This document shows positions 8,905 through 16,976 of a DNA stretch of 24,107 nucleotides, in pieces. A program made the translations under genes and the position numbers. The notes beneath the pieces were generated by a model. It was not told the origin of the DNA. It did not search any database and saw only the letters and a program-made list of their open reading frames with translations. Source of the stretch: Bacteroidales bacterium (GTDB taxonomy: Bacteria > Bacteroidota > Bacteroidia > Bacteroidales > UBA932); the NCBI GenBank assembly GCA_009784635.1, contig WRBG01000008.1, positions 1 through 24,107 of the forward strand, given 5' to 3'. How positions within the stretch are numbered: position 1 is the first letter of the stretch; every line of letters starts with the position of its first letter.

Positions 8905-9054
8905 ATGAAGAAGACAAAGAGACAGACAGACAAAGTGGAGAACGAAGTGGTTCCCGAAGAAAAAAAATCAAAAATCCGGTTGTATTGGGAGGAATGTGAA
9001 CGACTTGGCATCCCAAAGGGCAAAATCCTCAATATGCGAATGGTGTTAAAATAA
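8905..9054 (+). CDS. Small putative antitoxin partner of the PIN toxin
   Basis: A 49-codon gene immediately upstream of a PIN-domain toxin, on the same strand and 27 nt from it. The first 22 residues are strongly charged (MKKTKRQTDKVENEVVPEEK) and probably disordered. The rest (KIRLYWEECERLGIPKGKIL) is amphipathic and ends NMRMVLK. I see no recognisable DNA-binding fold and cannot name the family. The antitoxin role is inferred only from size, position and the shared promoter. The ATG choice is supported by the promoter element 25 nt upstream and by the CAAAGAAAC leader that abuts it. A non-TA small protein is possible. Confidence 0.7.
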   Translation: MKKTKRQTDKVENEVVPEEKKSKIRLYWEECERLGIPKGKILNMRMVLK

Positions 9055-9081
9055 AGACCTACAAACAAGGAGGATTGAGGC

Positions 9082-9498
9082 GTGAGGTACTATTTAGACA
9101 CCAATGTGTTGATATATGTATTAACACGGGAGTACGACGACATAAGTCGTGAAGTTCAACGTATTTTAGACGATTATTCCAACCGTTTTTACGTAAGTTC
9201 GGTTGCCGTGAAAGAGCTCATACACGTTTACAAAACAGGTAATATTCAAGATATTCGTTGTAAATCAGTAAACGATTTATTTGAGACTATGGACGGACTG
9301 GGTATTGAGATTGTCCCCATGGCCCGACGCCACTTGTTGCAATATGCGGCGTTAAATGTCGTGGCGGGGCACAAAGACCCCAATGACCACGCTATTGTTG
9401 CCCAAGCAATTTCAGACAAAATTCCCATTATTTCTTCTGACCGTATGTTCAAGGAATATACGGGTCAAGGATTAGAGTTTGTCTTTAACAAAAGATAG
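9082..9498 (+). CDS. PIN-domain toxin, VapC-like ribonuclease
   Basis: A 138-residue PIN-domain protein, probably the toxin of a type II module that cleaves RNA with metal-bound acidic residues. The quartet is visible: Asp6 in YLDTNVLIY, Glu45 in SVAVKELIHVY, Asp102 in HKDPNDHAIVAQA and Asp120 in ISSDRMFKEY. The start is GTG at 9082. It is chosen because a textbook AGGAGG at 9068-9073 sits 8 nt upstream, which is remarkable in a genome with almost no Shine-Dalgarno sites, and because MRYYLDTNVLI is the usual PIN N-terminus. It is coupled to the 49-residue gene before it. The sequence is complete with no lost catalytic residue. RNA target unknown. Confidence 0.88.
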   Translation: MRYYLDTNVLIYVLTREYDDISREVQRILDDYSNRFYVSSVAVKELIHVYKTGNIQDIRCKSVNDLFETMDGLGIEIVPMARRHLLQYAALNVVAGHKDPNDHAIVAQAISDKIPIISSDRMFKEYTGQGLEFVFNKR

Positions 9499-9597
9499 AT
9501 GAGGCCGCCAACAGGTGTGTTCAGCAGGGCGCAAAACCCAACGGTGCGGTATTTTCAATATTCAATTGGTCTAAAATCACTGATATACACACAAAAC

Positions 9598-9624
9598 GAA
9601 CCTGTAAGGATTTCTTACGGGTTC
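9598..9624. repeat. 11-bp hairpin between the PIN toxin and ompH-like gene
   Basis: GAACCTGTAAG pairs with CTTACGGGTTC around a 5-nt loop (11 pairs, one G-T). The plus side is followed by AAAAAG rather than a T-run, and on the minus side GTTTTG follows, so it is at best a weak terminator. It may close the toxin transcript or be a fold in the 213-nt gap, which otherwise holds only the next promoter element. Confidence 0.45.
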
Positions 9625-9666
9625 AAAAAGAGGGCTACAACCGAACGATATTCCTCATTTTTTTCT

Positions 9667-9674
9667 TATCTTTG
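9667..9674 (+). promoter_or_regulatory. -7 promoter element of the OmpH-like/purC operon
   Basis: TATCTTTG, an exact TAnnTTTG match, ends 37 nt before the ATG at 9712. No clear -33 TTTG is seen. It probably drives the plus-strand run from the OmpH-like gene through purC and perhaps beyond. Confidence 0.5.
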
Positions 9675-9711
9675 CCCAAAATTATTTTATAAACGATAAC
9701 GTTACACCTTC

Positions 9712-10326
9712 ATGAAAAGAATCTCATTAATCGCTAATATTGTTTTAGCAGTCGCTGTTGTAGTACTTTACATCTTTTATTTTACGGACAAGGGCCGCAA
9801 AACCGGCACAGGAAAATTGGAGACGGAAAGCATTGCTGTGGACCTCCCGTCGGGGAGTATTGTATACATTCATTTGGACTCGCTGATGAATCGGTTTGAC
9901 CTGTTCCACGACTTAAATAACGATTTGGAGGCAAAAGCTAAAGTGATTGATGACGACTTGAATAGAAAAGGCCGGACTTTTGAAAGGGATGCTCTTGATT
10001 ATCAAGATAAAGTACAAAAAGGACTGCTGACCCGCTCTCAAGCCGAGGCCCAAGGCACCTTGTTGGAAAACCGTCAGCGCGAACTGCAACAGTACGCCCA
10101 GCAAAAACAAATAGAATTGTCAGAAGAGCAGCAGGTGATGATAAACAGGGTATTTCACGAACTCAACACCTTCCTTGAGTCTTACAACCAAGAGCATGGC
10201 TTTGCCCTTATCTTGACCACCAGCGCGGCTACCAACAACGTCATCATCGGCGACAGGAGTTTGGATATTACCAGAGCGGTCGCTGCCGGACTCAATGCCC
10301 AGTACGCCCAAAGTAAAAGGAGGTAA
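9712..10326 (+). CDS. Membrane-anchored OmpH/Skp-like protein
   Basis: A 204-residue protein with an uncleaved-looking N-terminal membrane segment (about residues 6-25, ISLIANIVLAVAVVVLYIFY), then a periplasmic domain. That domain opens with a strand (GSIVYIHLDSLMNRF), continues with a long Gln/Glu/Lys-rich coiled coil (about 65-150) and ends with a strand-rich part (GFALILTTSAATNNVIIGD). This is the OmpH/Skp layout, making it the third family member in the window after the two at 2730-3808. The anchor differs from their cleavable signals, so it may act at the inner membrane. purC starts 6 nt after its stop. An AGGAGG at 10318-10323, overlapping its last codons, precedes purC. Confidence 0.82.
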   Translation: MKRISLIANIVLAVAVVVLYIFYFTDKGRKTGTGKLETESIAVDLPSGSIVYIHLDSLMNRFDLFHDLNNDLEAKAKVIDDDLNRKGRTFERDALDYQDKVQKGLLTRSQAEAQGTLLENRQRELQQYAQQKQIELSEEQQVMINRVFHELNTFLESYNQEHGFALILTTSAATNNVIIGDRSLDITRAVAAGLNAQYAQSKRR

Positions 10327-10332
10327 GCTGTT

Positions 10333-11286
10333 ATGGACGCCCTTATTCAAACACGGTTTGATTTTCCCAAACTGACCAAGAAATACGAAGGAAAAGTCCG
10401 CGACGTGTATACCATTGCGGACCAATTCTTAGTCATGATTACCACCGACCGCATATCGGCCTTTGACGTGGTTTTACCCAAGGGGATCCCCTATAAGGGA
10501 CAGGTGTTGAACCAAATCGCCTCCCGTTTTTTAGACCACACTTCCGACATTGTGCCTAACTGGAAAATCGCCTCTCCCGACCCTGTGGTGACAGTAGGAC
10601 ACCGGTGCGAACCTTTTCCGGTAGAGATGATTGTCCGCGGCTTCCTTTGCGGGAGCGCTTGGAGGACATACAAAGCCGGAGCGCGCTCCATCTGCGGCGT
10701 TCCCATTCCGGACGGTATGCGCGAGAATCAAGCCTTTGATAGGCCCATTGTTACGCCCACCACCAAAGCCGAGCAAGGAGACCACGACCAAGATATTTCT
10801 CGGGAAGAAATTTTGTCGCAAGGTCTTGTATCAGAAGCGGATTACACCTTATTGGAAGCCTATTCCCTTGCCTTGTTCCAACGAGGCTCGGAAATGGCCG
10901 CCTCCCGCGGGTTGATTTTGGTAGACACCAAATACGAGTTCGGGAAAAAAGGAGAGAACATCTACTTGATTGACGAAATCCATACCCCCGATTCTTCTCG
11001 TTACTTCTACAGCGAGGGGTATCAAGCGCGTTTTGAAGCCGGAGAGCCGCAACGCCAACTGTCCAAGGAATTTGTACGGGAATGGCTAATGAAAAACGGT
11101 TTTTCGGGGCAAGCCGGGCAAACCGTGCCGGACATGACTCCGGAAATCGTTGGCTCCATATCGGAGCGCTATATTGAATTATACGAGCATATTACGGGCG
11201 AAGCCTTTGTAAAAGCTCCCTACGACGGGGCTTTGATAGAGCGCATAGAGCATAATGTACTCAATATGCTTGCCCGCCTCACGTAG
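10333..11286 (+). CDS. purC: Phosphoribosylaminoimidazole-succinocarboxamide synthase
   Basis: SAICAR synthetase of purine biosynthesis: joins CAIR and aspartate using ATP in the cytoplasm. The protein has 317 residues, the longer form seen in Bacteroidota and eukaryotic-like branches. Motifs include the KYEGKVRDVY phosphate-binding strand pair (about 14-23), DRISAFDVVLPKGIPYKG (about 41-58), VEMIVRGFLCGSAWRTYK, and the late ILVDTKYEFGKKG and LIDEIHTPDSSRYF blocks. The start follows a strong AGGAGG at 10318-10323 with a 9-nt spacing, which supports the ATG at 10333. It is cotranscribed with the OmpH-like gene before it. A LysM protein gene starts 13 nt after it. Confidence 0.97.
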   Translation: MDALIQTRFDFPKLTKKYEGKVRDVYTIADQFLVMITTDRISAFDVVLPKGIPYKGQVLNQIASRFLDHTSDIVPNWKIASPDPVVTVGHRCEPFPVEMIVRGFLCGSAWRTYKAGARSICGVPIPDGMRENQAFDRPIVTPTTKAEQGDHDQDISREEILSQGLVSEADYTLLEAYSLALFQRGSEMAASRGLILVDTKYEFGKKGENIYLIDEIHTPDSSRYFYSEGYQARFEAGEPQRQLSKEFVREWLMKNGFSGQAGQTVPDMTPEIVGSISERYIELYEHITGEAFVKAPYDGALIERIEHNVLNMLARLT

Positions 11287-11299
11287 TCCTCGTCTGCCT

Positions 11300-12688
11300 A
11301 TGAAGCGCATGGTCAAATATATGGTACTCGCCTGCACCATCCTGCTTGGTTCTTGCAGCGTCGTGGCCAAAGCCCAAACCAAGCCGGTGGAACACACCGT
11401 GCGCTGGATGGAGAACATCTACATCATCGCCAAAAAGTACAAGACCGAGCCTCAAATCATATTGGACTATAATAACCTTACTGCCAATCAAGTCAGGCGG
11501 GGCGTTGTCCTGCTTATTCCTTGGGAGGAGGCCACCGCAGACGCTGCCCACAAACAGGACAGCTTGGCGCGGGACGAGTTCATGGATGTTGTAGTTCCTT
11601 TTAATCCAAACGATTGCTCCAATTACCTCCCCTATCCGGGCATCAGCCACTCGGTTTCTCTGATTCTTCCCTTACAGCTTACGGACGAACAGCCAAACAG
11701 CCTGTTTATAGAGTTTTATCAAGGTTTTTTGCTGGCGGCAGAAGACCTTAGGCAAGAAGGCATGGGCATCATCTTAAGGACCCTCGACTTGGCTGCCTAC
11801 CCCAATATGCCCGCTTTGGTGCAGGCCGGAGCGCTCCAAAATCAAGAACTGATTATTGGGCCTGTATTTGCCGAGGATGTTTTTGCCTTGCTCCAAAATA
11901 CTTACGGCTCGGAGGCTAAAATCGTATCTCCCCTCGACCCCAGAACGGAGCAGGCAGTCGAAGCCAATCCCCGTTTTTTTCAAGTAAGCCCTCCTCCTTA
12001 CTGGCAGCAATACAATTTACTCCAATACTTGGAGCCGCAATCGGGAATGGTATGGCTTTTCTCCGAAGAAGGAGGCAGGGACCAAGCCTTGTTGGCGCTG
12101 ACCAAGCAGATATTGGGGGAATCCCAGATTCCCTATCGCGAATACAACCACAGAGTAGTTAGAGAGCAGAATATTACAGACAATTTGGCCCAACTGTTCC
12201 AGTCCGATGTCAACAATCAGGTTATTGTGGTTTCGTCCAACGAAGCCTTTGTATCGGACCTGCTTAGAAACCTCCATATGGTACATAGCGGCCGCCAGCG
12301 GCCGATTACCTTGTTCGGGAACGCCGGCTGGCGTAATTTTGAAAGCGTGGACTTGGATTATTACCACCAAATGCGTCTCCACCTGTCCCTGTCTAACTAT
12401 ATTGACTACGAACGCGCCGATTTAAAACACTTCCTTGCCCGTTACCGAGCTTTATTCCAAACCGAACCTTCCCCTTACGCCTATCAAGGCTATGACGTAG
12501 GCTATTACTTCTTGCGGGCGCTTTATACCAAAGGCCCCCGTTTTGAAGACTGTACGGAATTAATTCCCGCCCGCCCTTTGCAGTCCAATTTCCGGTTCCA
12601 AAAGGTAGGCCCCAACGGAGGGTTTATCAATACCGACTCGCGGGTTATCCGTTATTTACCCGACTACCGAATCGAAGTCCTGCGCTAA
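11300..12688 (+). CDS. LysM-domain lipoprotein with periplasmic-binding-protein fold
   Basis: A 462-residue exported protein. I take the ATG at 11300, just after the purC stop, because it gives a signal peptide with lipobox LLGSC (Cys19). The frame is open 15 codons further up but that part overlaps purC. Residues 30-74 form a LysM module (EHTVRWMENIYIIAKKYKTE to LLIP), expected to bind peptidoglycan. From about residue 110 a type I periplasmic-binding fold is suggested by VSLILPLQL, FYQGFLLAAEDLR, ELIIGPVFAEDVFALL, QVIVVSSNEAF and AYQGYDVGYYFLRAL. Such LysM-plus-binding proteins are known next to purC in Bacteroidota, but ligand and role are unknown to me. Whether it is lipidated or cut at VVAKAQ is uncertain. 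Confidence 0.85.
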   Translation: MKRMVKYMVLACTILLGSCSVVAKAQTKPVEHTVRWMENIYIIAKKYKTEPQIILDYNNLTANQVRRGVVLLIPWEEATADAAHKQDSLARDEFMDVVVPFNPNDCSNYLPYPGISHSVSLILPLQLTDEQPNSLFIEFYQGFLLAAEDLRQEGMGIILRTLDLAAYPNMPALVQAGALQNQELIIGPVFAEDVFALLQNTYGSEAKIVSPLDPRTEQAVEANPRFFQVSPPPYWQQYNLLQYLEPQSGMVWLFSEEGGRDQALLALTKQILGESQIPYREYNHRVVREQNITDNLAQLFQSDVNNQVIVVSSNEAFVSDLLRNLHMVHSGRQRPITLFGNAGWRNFESVDLDYYHQMRLHLSLSNYIDYERADLKHFLARYRALFQTEPSPYAYQGYDVGYYFLRALYTKGPRFEDCTELIPARPLQSNFRFQKVGPNGGFINTDSRVIRYLPDYRIEVLR

Positions 12689-12752
12689 GGAACCGCACCA
12701 CAGTTTTGTTACCAACGACAACATAAAATATACAAGCAAAAAAAAAACATCT

Positions 12753-14081
12753 ATGATGAAAAAAACACTTTTCCTCTTTGTTCTTGTCTTCTTTGCCGGA
12801 CTTACGGCCAAAGGACAGGACGGCCAAATCAAATTCACCCAATACGATTTGCCCAATGGACTGCATGTGATTCTGCATCAGGACCACAGTACGCCTAACG
12901 TGATTGTGTCGCTCATGTATCACGTAGGCTCCAAAAATGAAGACCCCGAACGCACGGGATTTGCACATCTCTTTGAACACTTGATGTTTGAAGGTTCTAA
13001 ACACATTGAGCGGGGCGATTTTTTTAAGATTGTCCAATCAAACGGCGGAGAACTCAATGCCAACACCTCTTTTGACCGCACCTACTACTTCGAAATGATG
13101 CCGGCCAACCAGTTGGAATTAGCCCTGTGGATGGAATCGGAGCGTATGTTACATGCTAAAATTGACTCCATTGGCGTGGCTACCCAAAAGGGGGTGGTGA
13201 TTGAAGAACGCAAACAGACCATGGACAATAATCCCTACGGAACATGGTTGGAAGAAATCAATAAACGCCTCTTTACCGTTCACCCCTACCGTTGGCATAT
13301 CATCGGCTCTCCCGAACACATCAGTAATTCGAGTTTTGAAGATGTGTATCATTTTTACGAAACCTACTATGTGCCCAATAACTGCGTATTGGTCATTGCC
13401 GGAGATTTTGAGGAAGCGAATGCGCGGGAAATGGTGCAAAAATATTTTGGCGACATTCCGAGGGGGACAAAACCCATACAGCGCCCCACGGTGGTTGAGC
13501 CCCCGTTACGGGGAGAAATCCGCGATGTGGTATACGACAAAATACAACTCCCCGCCGTATTTATGGCTTATCAAGGACCTGCCATGGGCACCAAGGACGC
13601 TTACGTGATGGATTTGTTGTGCTCGGTACTTTCGAATGGAAAAAGCGCCCGCCTCAAAACCAACCTTGACGATAAAGGCATAGCCGTCCAAACCATGGCC
13701 GTCAATTTTGGATTTGAACATCCGGGCCCCATATATTTGGTAGCGATTGCCAATGCCGGCAAAACAGCCGAAGAAGTAGAAAACGCCATGAGTGCAGAAA
13801 TGGAGAGATTGCGCCACGAACTTGTATCTGAAGATGAATTTCAGATGGTTAAAGCTGCCAAAGAGTATGAAGTGGCCTCCGGCTTGACCTCGCTCTTTAC
13901 CATTGCCGAAGAACTTGCCGGAAACCATACCTACTTTAGGGACGCCTCAAGAATCAATACTCAATTGGAAAATTACAGCAGCATCACCCGCGAAGATCTT
14001 AAAAATGCAGCTATTAAGTATTTTGATAAAAACAATCGGGTCGTGTTACACTATCTGCCCGAATCTCAGACAAACCAATAA
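12753..14081 (+). CDS. M16-family zinc peptidase, catalytic member
   Basis: A 442-residue exported metallopeptidase of the M16 (insulinase/processing-peptidase) family. The signal peptide is MMKKTLFLFVLVFFAGLTAKGQ; the start could equally be the second Met. The inverted zinc motif HxxEH is intact at residues 72-76 (HLFEH), and the distal zinc glutamate lies in the VIEER segment at 151-152. The C-terminal half is the usual non-catalytic M16 domain. It is followed 12 nt later by a second M16 protein lacking the zinc site, so the two probably form an active/inactive heterodimer in the periplasm, degrading peptides. The upstream gap of 64 nt shows no good promoter element. Confidence 0.93.
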   Translation: MMKKTLFLFVLVFFAGLTAKGQDGQIKFTQYDLPNGLHVILHQDHSTPNVIVSLMYHVGSKNEDPERTGFAHLFEHLMFEGSKHIERGDFFKIVQSNGGELNANTSFDRTYYFEMMPANQLELALWMESERMLHAKIDSIGVATQKGVVIEERKQTMDNNPYGTWLEEINKRLFTVHPYRWHIIGSPEHISNSSFEDVYHFYETYYVPNNCVLVIAGDFEEANAREMVQKYFGDIPRGTKPIQRPTVVEPPLRGEIRDVVYDKIQLPAVFMAYQGPAMGTKDAYVMDLLCSVLSNGKSARLKTNLDDKGIAVQTMAVNFGFEHPGPIYLVAIANAGKTAEEVENAMSAEMERLRHELVSEDEFQMVKAAKEYEVASGLTSLFTIAEELAGNHTYFRDASRINTQLENYSSITREDLKNAAIKYFDKNNRVVLHYLPESQTNQ

Positions 14082-14093
14082 ATACCTAAGACG

Positions 14094-16169
14094 ATGAAAA
14101 AAATCAGTTATATACTCCTTCTATTGCTTTGCGCAACCTCCATACACGCGCAAACGCTTGACCGCAGCATACGTCCCGCCCCCGCTCCGGCCAAAGAAAT
14201 CGAAATAAAAGACGCCCAAATATTTACCCTTCCAAACGGATTAAAGGTATTTGTGGTGGAAGACCACCGTGCGCCTATTGTGTACTATTCGTTACAATTA
14301 GACATAAAGCCCGCCTTGGAAGGCGATAAAGCCGGTCTACAGGATTTATTTGCCGAAGTCATGGGAACGGCCACCCGCAGCAAAACCAAAGAGCAACTCA
14401 ACAAAGAGATTGACTTGATAGGGGCAAGGGTGAATGTAAACGCCCGCGGGGGATTTGCCTCGGGCTTAAAAAAATATGAATCCAAGATGCTGGAACTGCT
14501 GGCAGACATGGTGCTGCATCCCGTTTTTAATCAAGATGAGTTGGATTTAAATAAAGACAAGGCAAAAAGCGGATTAGAATTTTTAAGCAGCGATGCAGGC
14601 AGCGTGGGCATCCGTTTAAGCAACGCGCTGGCGTATGGGTCTCAATTCCCAAGCGGAGAAGTGGAAACCTTGGAGACCATCAACCGCATAACGATTGCCG
14701 ATTTGGAACATTTTTACCGCACTTACTTTGCCCCCAATGTAACCCGCTTAGTCATTGTGGGAAACACTACCCTTGCCCAAGCAAAGGCCAACGCCGAAAA
14801 ACACTTTGGACAGTGGCAAAAGAAAGACGTTCCGGAATCCAAGTACGTAATTCCCCAAGCGCCTGCACAAACAAAGGTGGCTATGTTCCATAAAGACGGA
14901 GCCGTTCAATCCATCATTAACTTGACTTACCCTGTAGATTACAAGCCCGGAGCCCCCGATACCGAGGCCATATCTTTGGCGGCCTATACCCTGGGCGGCG
15001 GCGCGTCCGGCAGGTTATTCCAAAACCTTAGGGAAACGCACAGTTATACCTACGGCGCCTATTGTAGACTGGCAGAAGGCGAATTAGTGGGACTGTTCGC
15101 GCTCACCGGAGGTCGTGGCGGCCCTTCTGTAAAAGCATCTGCTACCGACAGCTCCCTTGTACAGGTCATTTACGAAATGAACAACATGATTAATTCCCCG
15201 ATTGCCCAAGAGGAGCTAAGGGCGGGCAAAGCCTATTTTGCCGGAAGTTTTGGACGCTCCCTGCAACAGTCCGCCACCATTGCTCGGTACGCCGTTTACA
15301 TAGATAAATTTAACCTGCCCAAAGATTACTTCAAAAACTATTTGAAGCGCATGGAAGCCGTAACCGTCTCCGATGTGCAAGCCGCTGCCAAGAAGTATTT
15401 TAAGCCTCAAAATGCGTGGATTGTCGTGGTGGGCGACAAAGAACATGCCGATGGATTAAAACAATTTTCCCCCGACAACACGGTTCAGTTTTACGACCTC
15501 AACGCCAATCCGGTGGCCGCTCCCCAAACCTTGAGCGCAGACTTGAGCGCCGAACAGATTATCCACAACTATGTACAGGCATTAGGCGGAACCGCGGCCA
15601 TTGACGCCATTACCGACTATAAAATGACCGCAACTATGAGCGCCATGGGGCAAAGCTTCGAGATGACTAAAATGTTCAAGGCGCCCCATTATGCATCAAC
15701 CGCCATTGGGATGGGCAGCATGGTCGTCCAAAAAATGGTATTTGACGGGATTACCTACACAATGTCGGGCATGGGCGGCAATCAAGAGTTTACAGAAGGG
15801 ACTGAGTTTGAAATAGGAAAGGCAGAAGCTGCCGTTTGTCCCGAAATGAACCTGCTTAAAGGCGACTATTCCCTAACAGTAAAGGGAATAGAGAATAACG
15901 CATACATATTGGACGTAGATAAAGGCTTCATAAAAACCACCTATTATTTTGACGTTGATACCGGCCTGCTTATTCGCCAAACCAACATGATGGAGACGCC
16001 TCAAGGTGAGATGCAGCAAATTTCCGAAATTGGCGACTACCGTCCGGTGGGCGGCCTCCTCTTTCCCCATACCATCGTGCAAAAAACGCCGGCCATGGGG
16101 GTAGAAATGAGGGTAACTGTTAGCGAGATTCTGGTGAATACCGGTCTGACCGCAGATGATTTTAAATAA
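14094..16169 (+). CDS. M16-family protein without zinc site, with extra C-terminal domain
   Basis: A 691-residue exported protein (signal MKKISYILLLLLCATSIHAQ). Residues about 40-460 match the two M16 domains, but where its neighbour has HxxEH this one has Asp84, Ala87 and Glu88 (GLQDLFAEVM), so zinc catalysis is not expected. A GGGASGRLFQNLRE segment, typical of the second-domain substrate-contact region, is present. Residues about 465-691 are an added domain starting LSAEQIIHNYVQALGG and continuing with antiparallel-looking strands. Its pattern resembles LolA-like lipoprotein-sorting or related outer-membrane beta folds; that is inference. It likely pairs with the catalytic M16 gene 12 nt upstream. 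Its TAA stop is part of the terminator stem shared with nagB. Confidence 0.9.
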   Translation: MKKISYILLLLLCATSIHAQTLDRSIRPAPAPAKEIEIKDAQIFTLPNGLKVFVVEDHRAPIVYYSLQLDIKPALEGDKAGLQDLFAEVMGTATRSKTKEQLNKEIDLIGARVNVNARGGFASGLKKYESKMLELLADMVLHPVFNQDELDLNKDKAKSGLEFLSSDAGSVGIRLSNALAYGSQFPSGEVETLETINRITIADLEHFYRTYFAPNVTRLVIVGNTTLAQAKANAEKHFGQWQKKDVPESKYVIPQAPAQTKVAMFHKDGAVQSIINLTYPVDYKPGAPDTEAISLAAYTLGGGASGRLFQNLRETHSYTYGAYCRLAEGELVGLFALTGGRGGPSVKASATDSSLVQVIYEMNNMINSPIAQEELRAGKAYFAGSFGRSLQQSATIARYAVYIDKFNLPKDYFKNYLKRMEAVTVSDVQAAAKKYFKPQNAWIVVVGDKEHADGLKQFSPDNTVQFYDLNANPVAAPQTLSADLSAEQIIHNYVQALGGTAAIDAITDYKMTATMSAMGQSFEMTKMFKAPHYASTAIGMGSMVVQKMVFDGITYTMSGMGGNQEFTEGTEFEIGKAEAAVCPEMNLLKGDYSLTVKGIENNAYILDVDKGFIKTTYYFDVDTGLLIRQTNMMETPQGEMQQISEIGDYRPVGGLLFPHTIVQKTPAMGVEMRVTVSEILVNTGLTADDFK

Positions 16170-16195
16170 GGGAAGTTTTTACAAATTTCCCTTTT
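16168..16195. terminator. Bidirectional terminator between the M16 operon and nagB
   Basis: AAGGGAAGTTT (16168-16178) pairs with AAATTTCCCTT (16183-16193), 11 pairs with one G-T and a 4-nt loop, followed by TT on plus. Read on minus it is followed by ATTTAAA. The left arm contains the end of the M16 stop codon and the loop contains most of the nagB stop codon. Confidence 0.75.
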
Positions 16196-16970
16196 CTATG
16201 TCCTTAAAGTAATTTACCGTCCCCACCTTTAATTCGACTGTGGCGGCGTTGTCGCAGACAATGATGCCTTTGGGGTGCATTTGCAGGGCGGTAATCGTCC
16301 ACATTTGGTTTACGCTGCCTTCTACGGCTTGAGCCAAGGCGCGCGCTTTGCTGTGTCCATTGACTAAAATAAGCACTTCTTCGGCGTCCATAATGGTGGC
16401 CACGCCCACCGTAAGGGCGGTCTTGGGCACTTGGCTATGGTCGTTGTCAAAGAAACGGGCATTGGCGTACAGGGTATCTGTGGTTAGGGTTTTGATGCGG
16501 GTGCGGGAACTCAAGGACGAACCGGGTTCGTTAAAGGCGATGTGGCCGTCCGGACCGATTCCCCCCATGAAAAGGTGAATCTTTCCGTATGAGCGGATTT
16601 TTGCCTCATATGCGGCACATTCGGCCTCCAAATCGGGGGCGTTCCCATTGAGGATATGCGTATTATTACTCTGTATATCAATGTGTTTGAAAAAATGTTC
16701 CCGCATAAAGCTGTGGTAGCTTTGGGGGTGGTCTTCGGGAATACCTACATATTCATCCATATTAAAGGTACACACATGTTTAAACGACACCTTTCCCTCC
16801 CGATAAAAACGAATCAATGCCTTGTAGCATCCCAAGGGAGAGGAGCCGGTAGGCAGTCCCAACACAAAAGGGCGTTGGGCAGTAGGACAAAAAGCATTTA
16901 TCTTGTTAATCACGTAAGTGGCCGCCCATTCCGAAAGACGGTTATAATCGGGTTGAATGATAACTCTCAT
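16179..16970 (-). CDS. nagB: Glucosamine-6-phosphate deaminase
   Basis: Converts glucosamine 6-phosphate to fructose 6-phosphate and ammonia, in the cytoplasm, feeding amino sugars into glycolysis. It has 263 residues, essentially E. coli NagB length. The catalytic residues fall at the same numbers as in that enzyme: Asp72 (FNMDEYVG), Asp141 and His143 (GIGPDGHIAFNEPGSS) and Glu148. The phosphate loop LGLPTGSSPLG is at 37-47. It begins 6 nt after the recN stop, so it appears to be the last gene of the trxB-bamD-rpoZ-recN-nagB run, a metabolic passenger in that operon. No separate promoter element was found. An isomerase lacking deaminase action is unlikely given the intact site. Confidence 0.96.
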   Translation of the reverse strand: MRVIIQPDYNRLSEWAATYVINKINAFCPTAQRPFVLGLPTGSSPLGCYKALIRFYREGKVSFKHVCTFNMDEYVGIPEDHPQSYHSFMREHFFKHIDIQSNNTHILNGNAPDLEAECAAYEAKIRSYGKIHLFMGGIGPDGHIAFNEPGSSLSSRTRIKTLTTDTLYANARFFDNDHSQVPKTALTVGVATIMDAEEVLILVNGHSKARALAQAVEGSVNQMWTITALQMHPKGIIVCDNAATVELKVGTVNYFKDIEKGNL

Positions 16971-16976
16971 AGTTAG

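Noticed and set aside
9499..9699. 66-codon plus-strand frame right after the PIN toxin
   Set aside because: No family features, contains a hairpin and runs through the promoter of the next operon.
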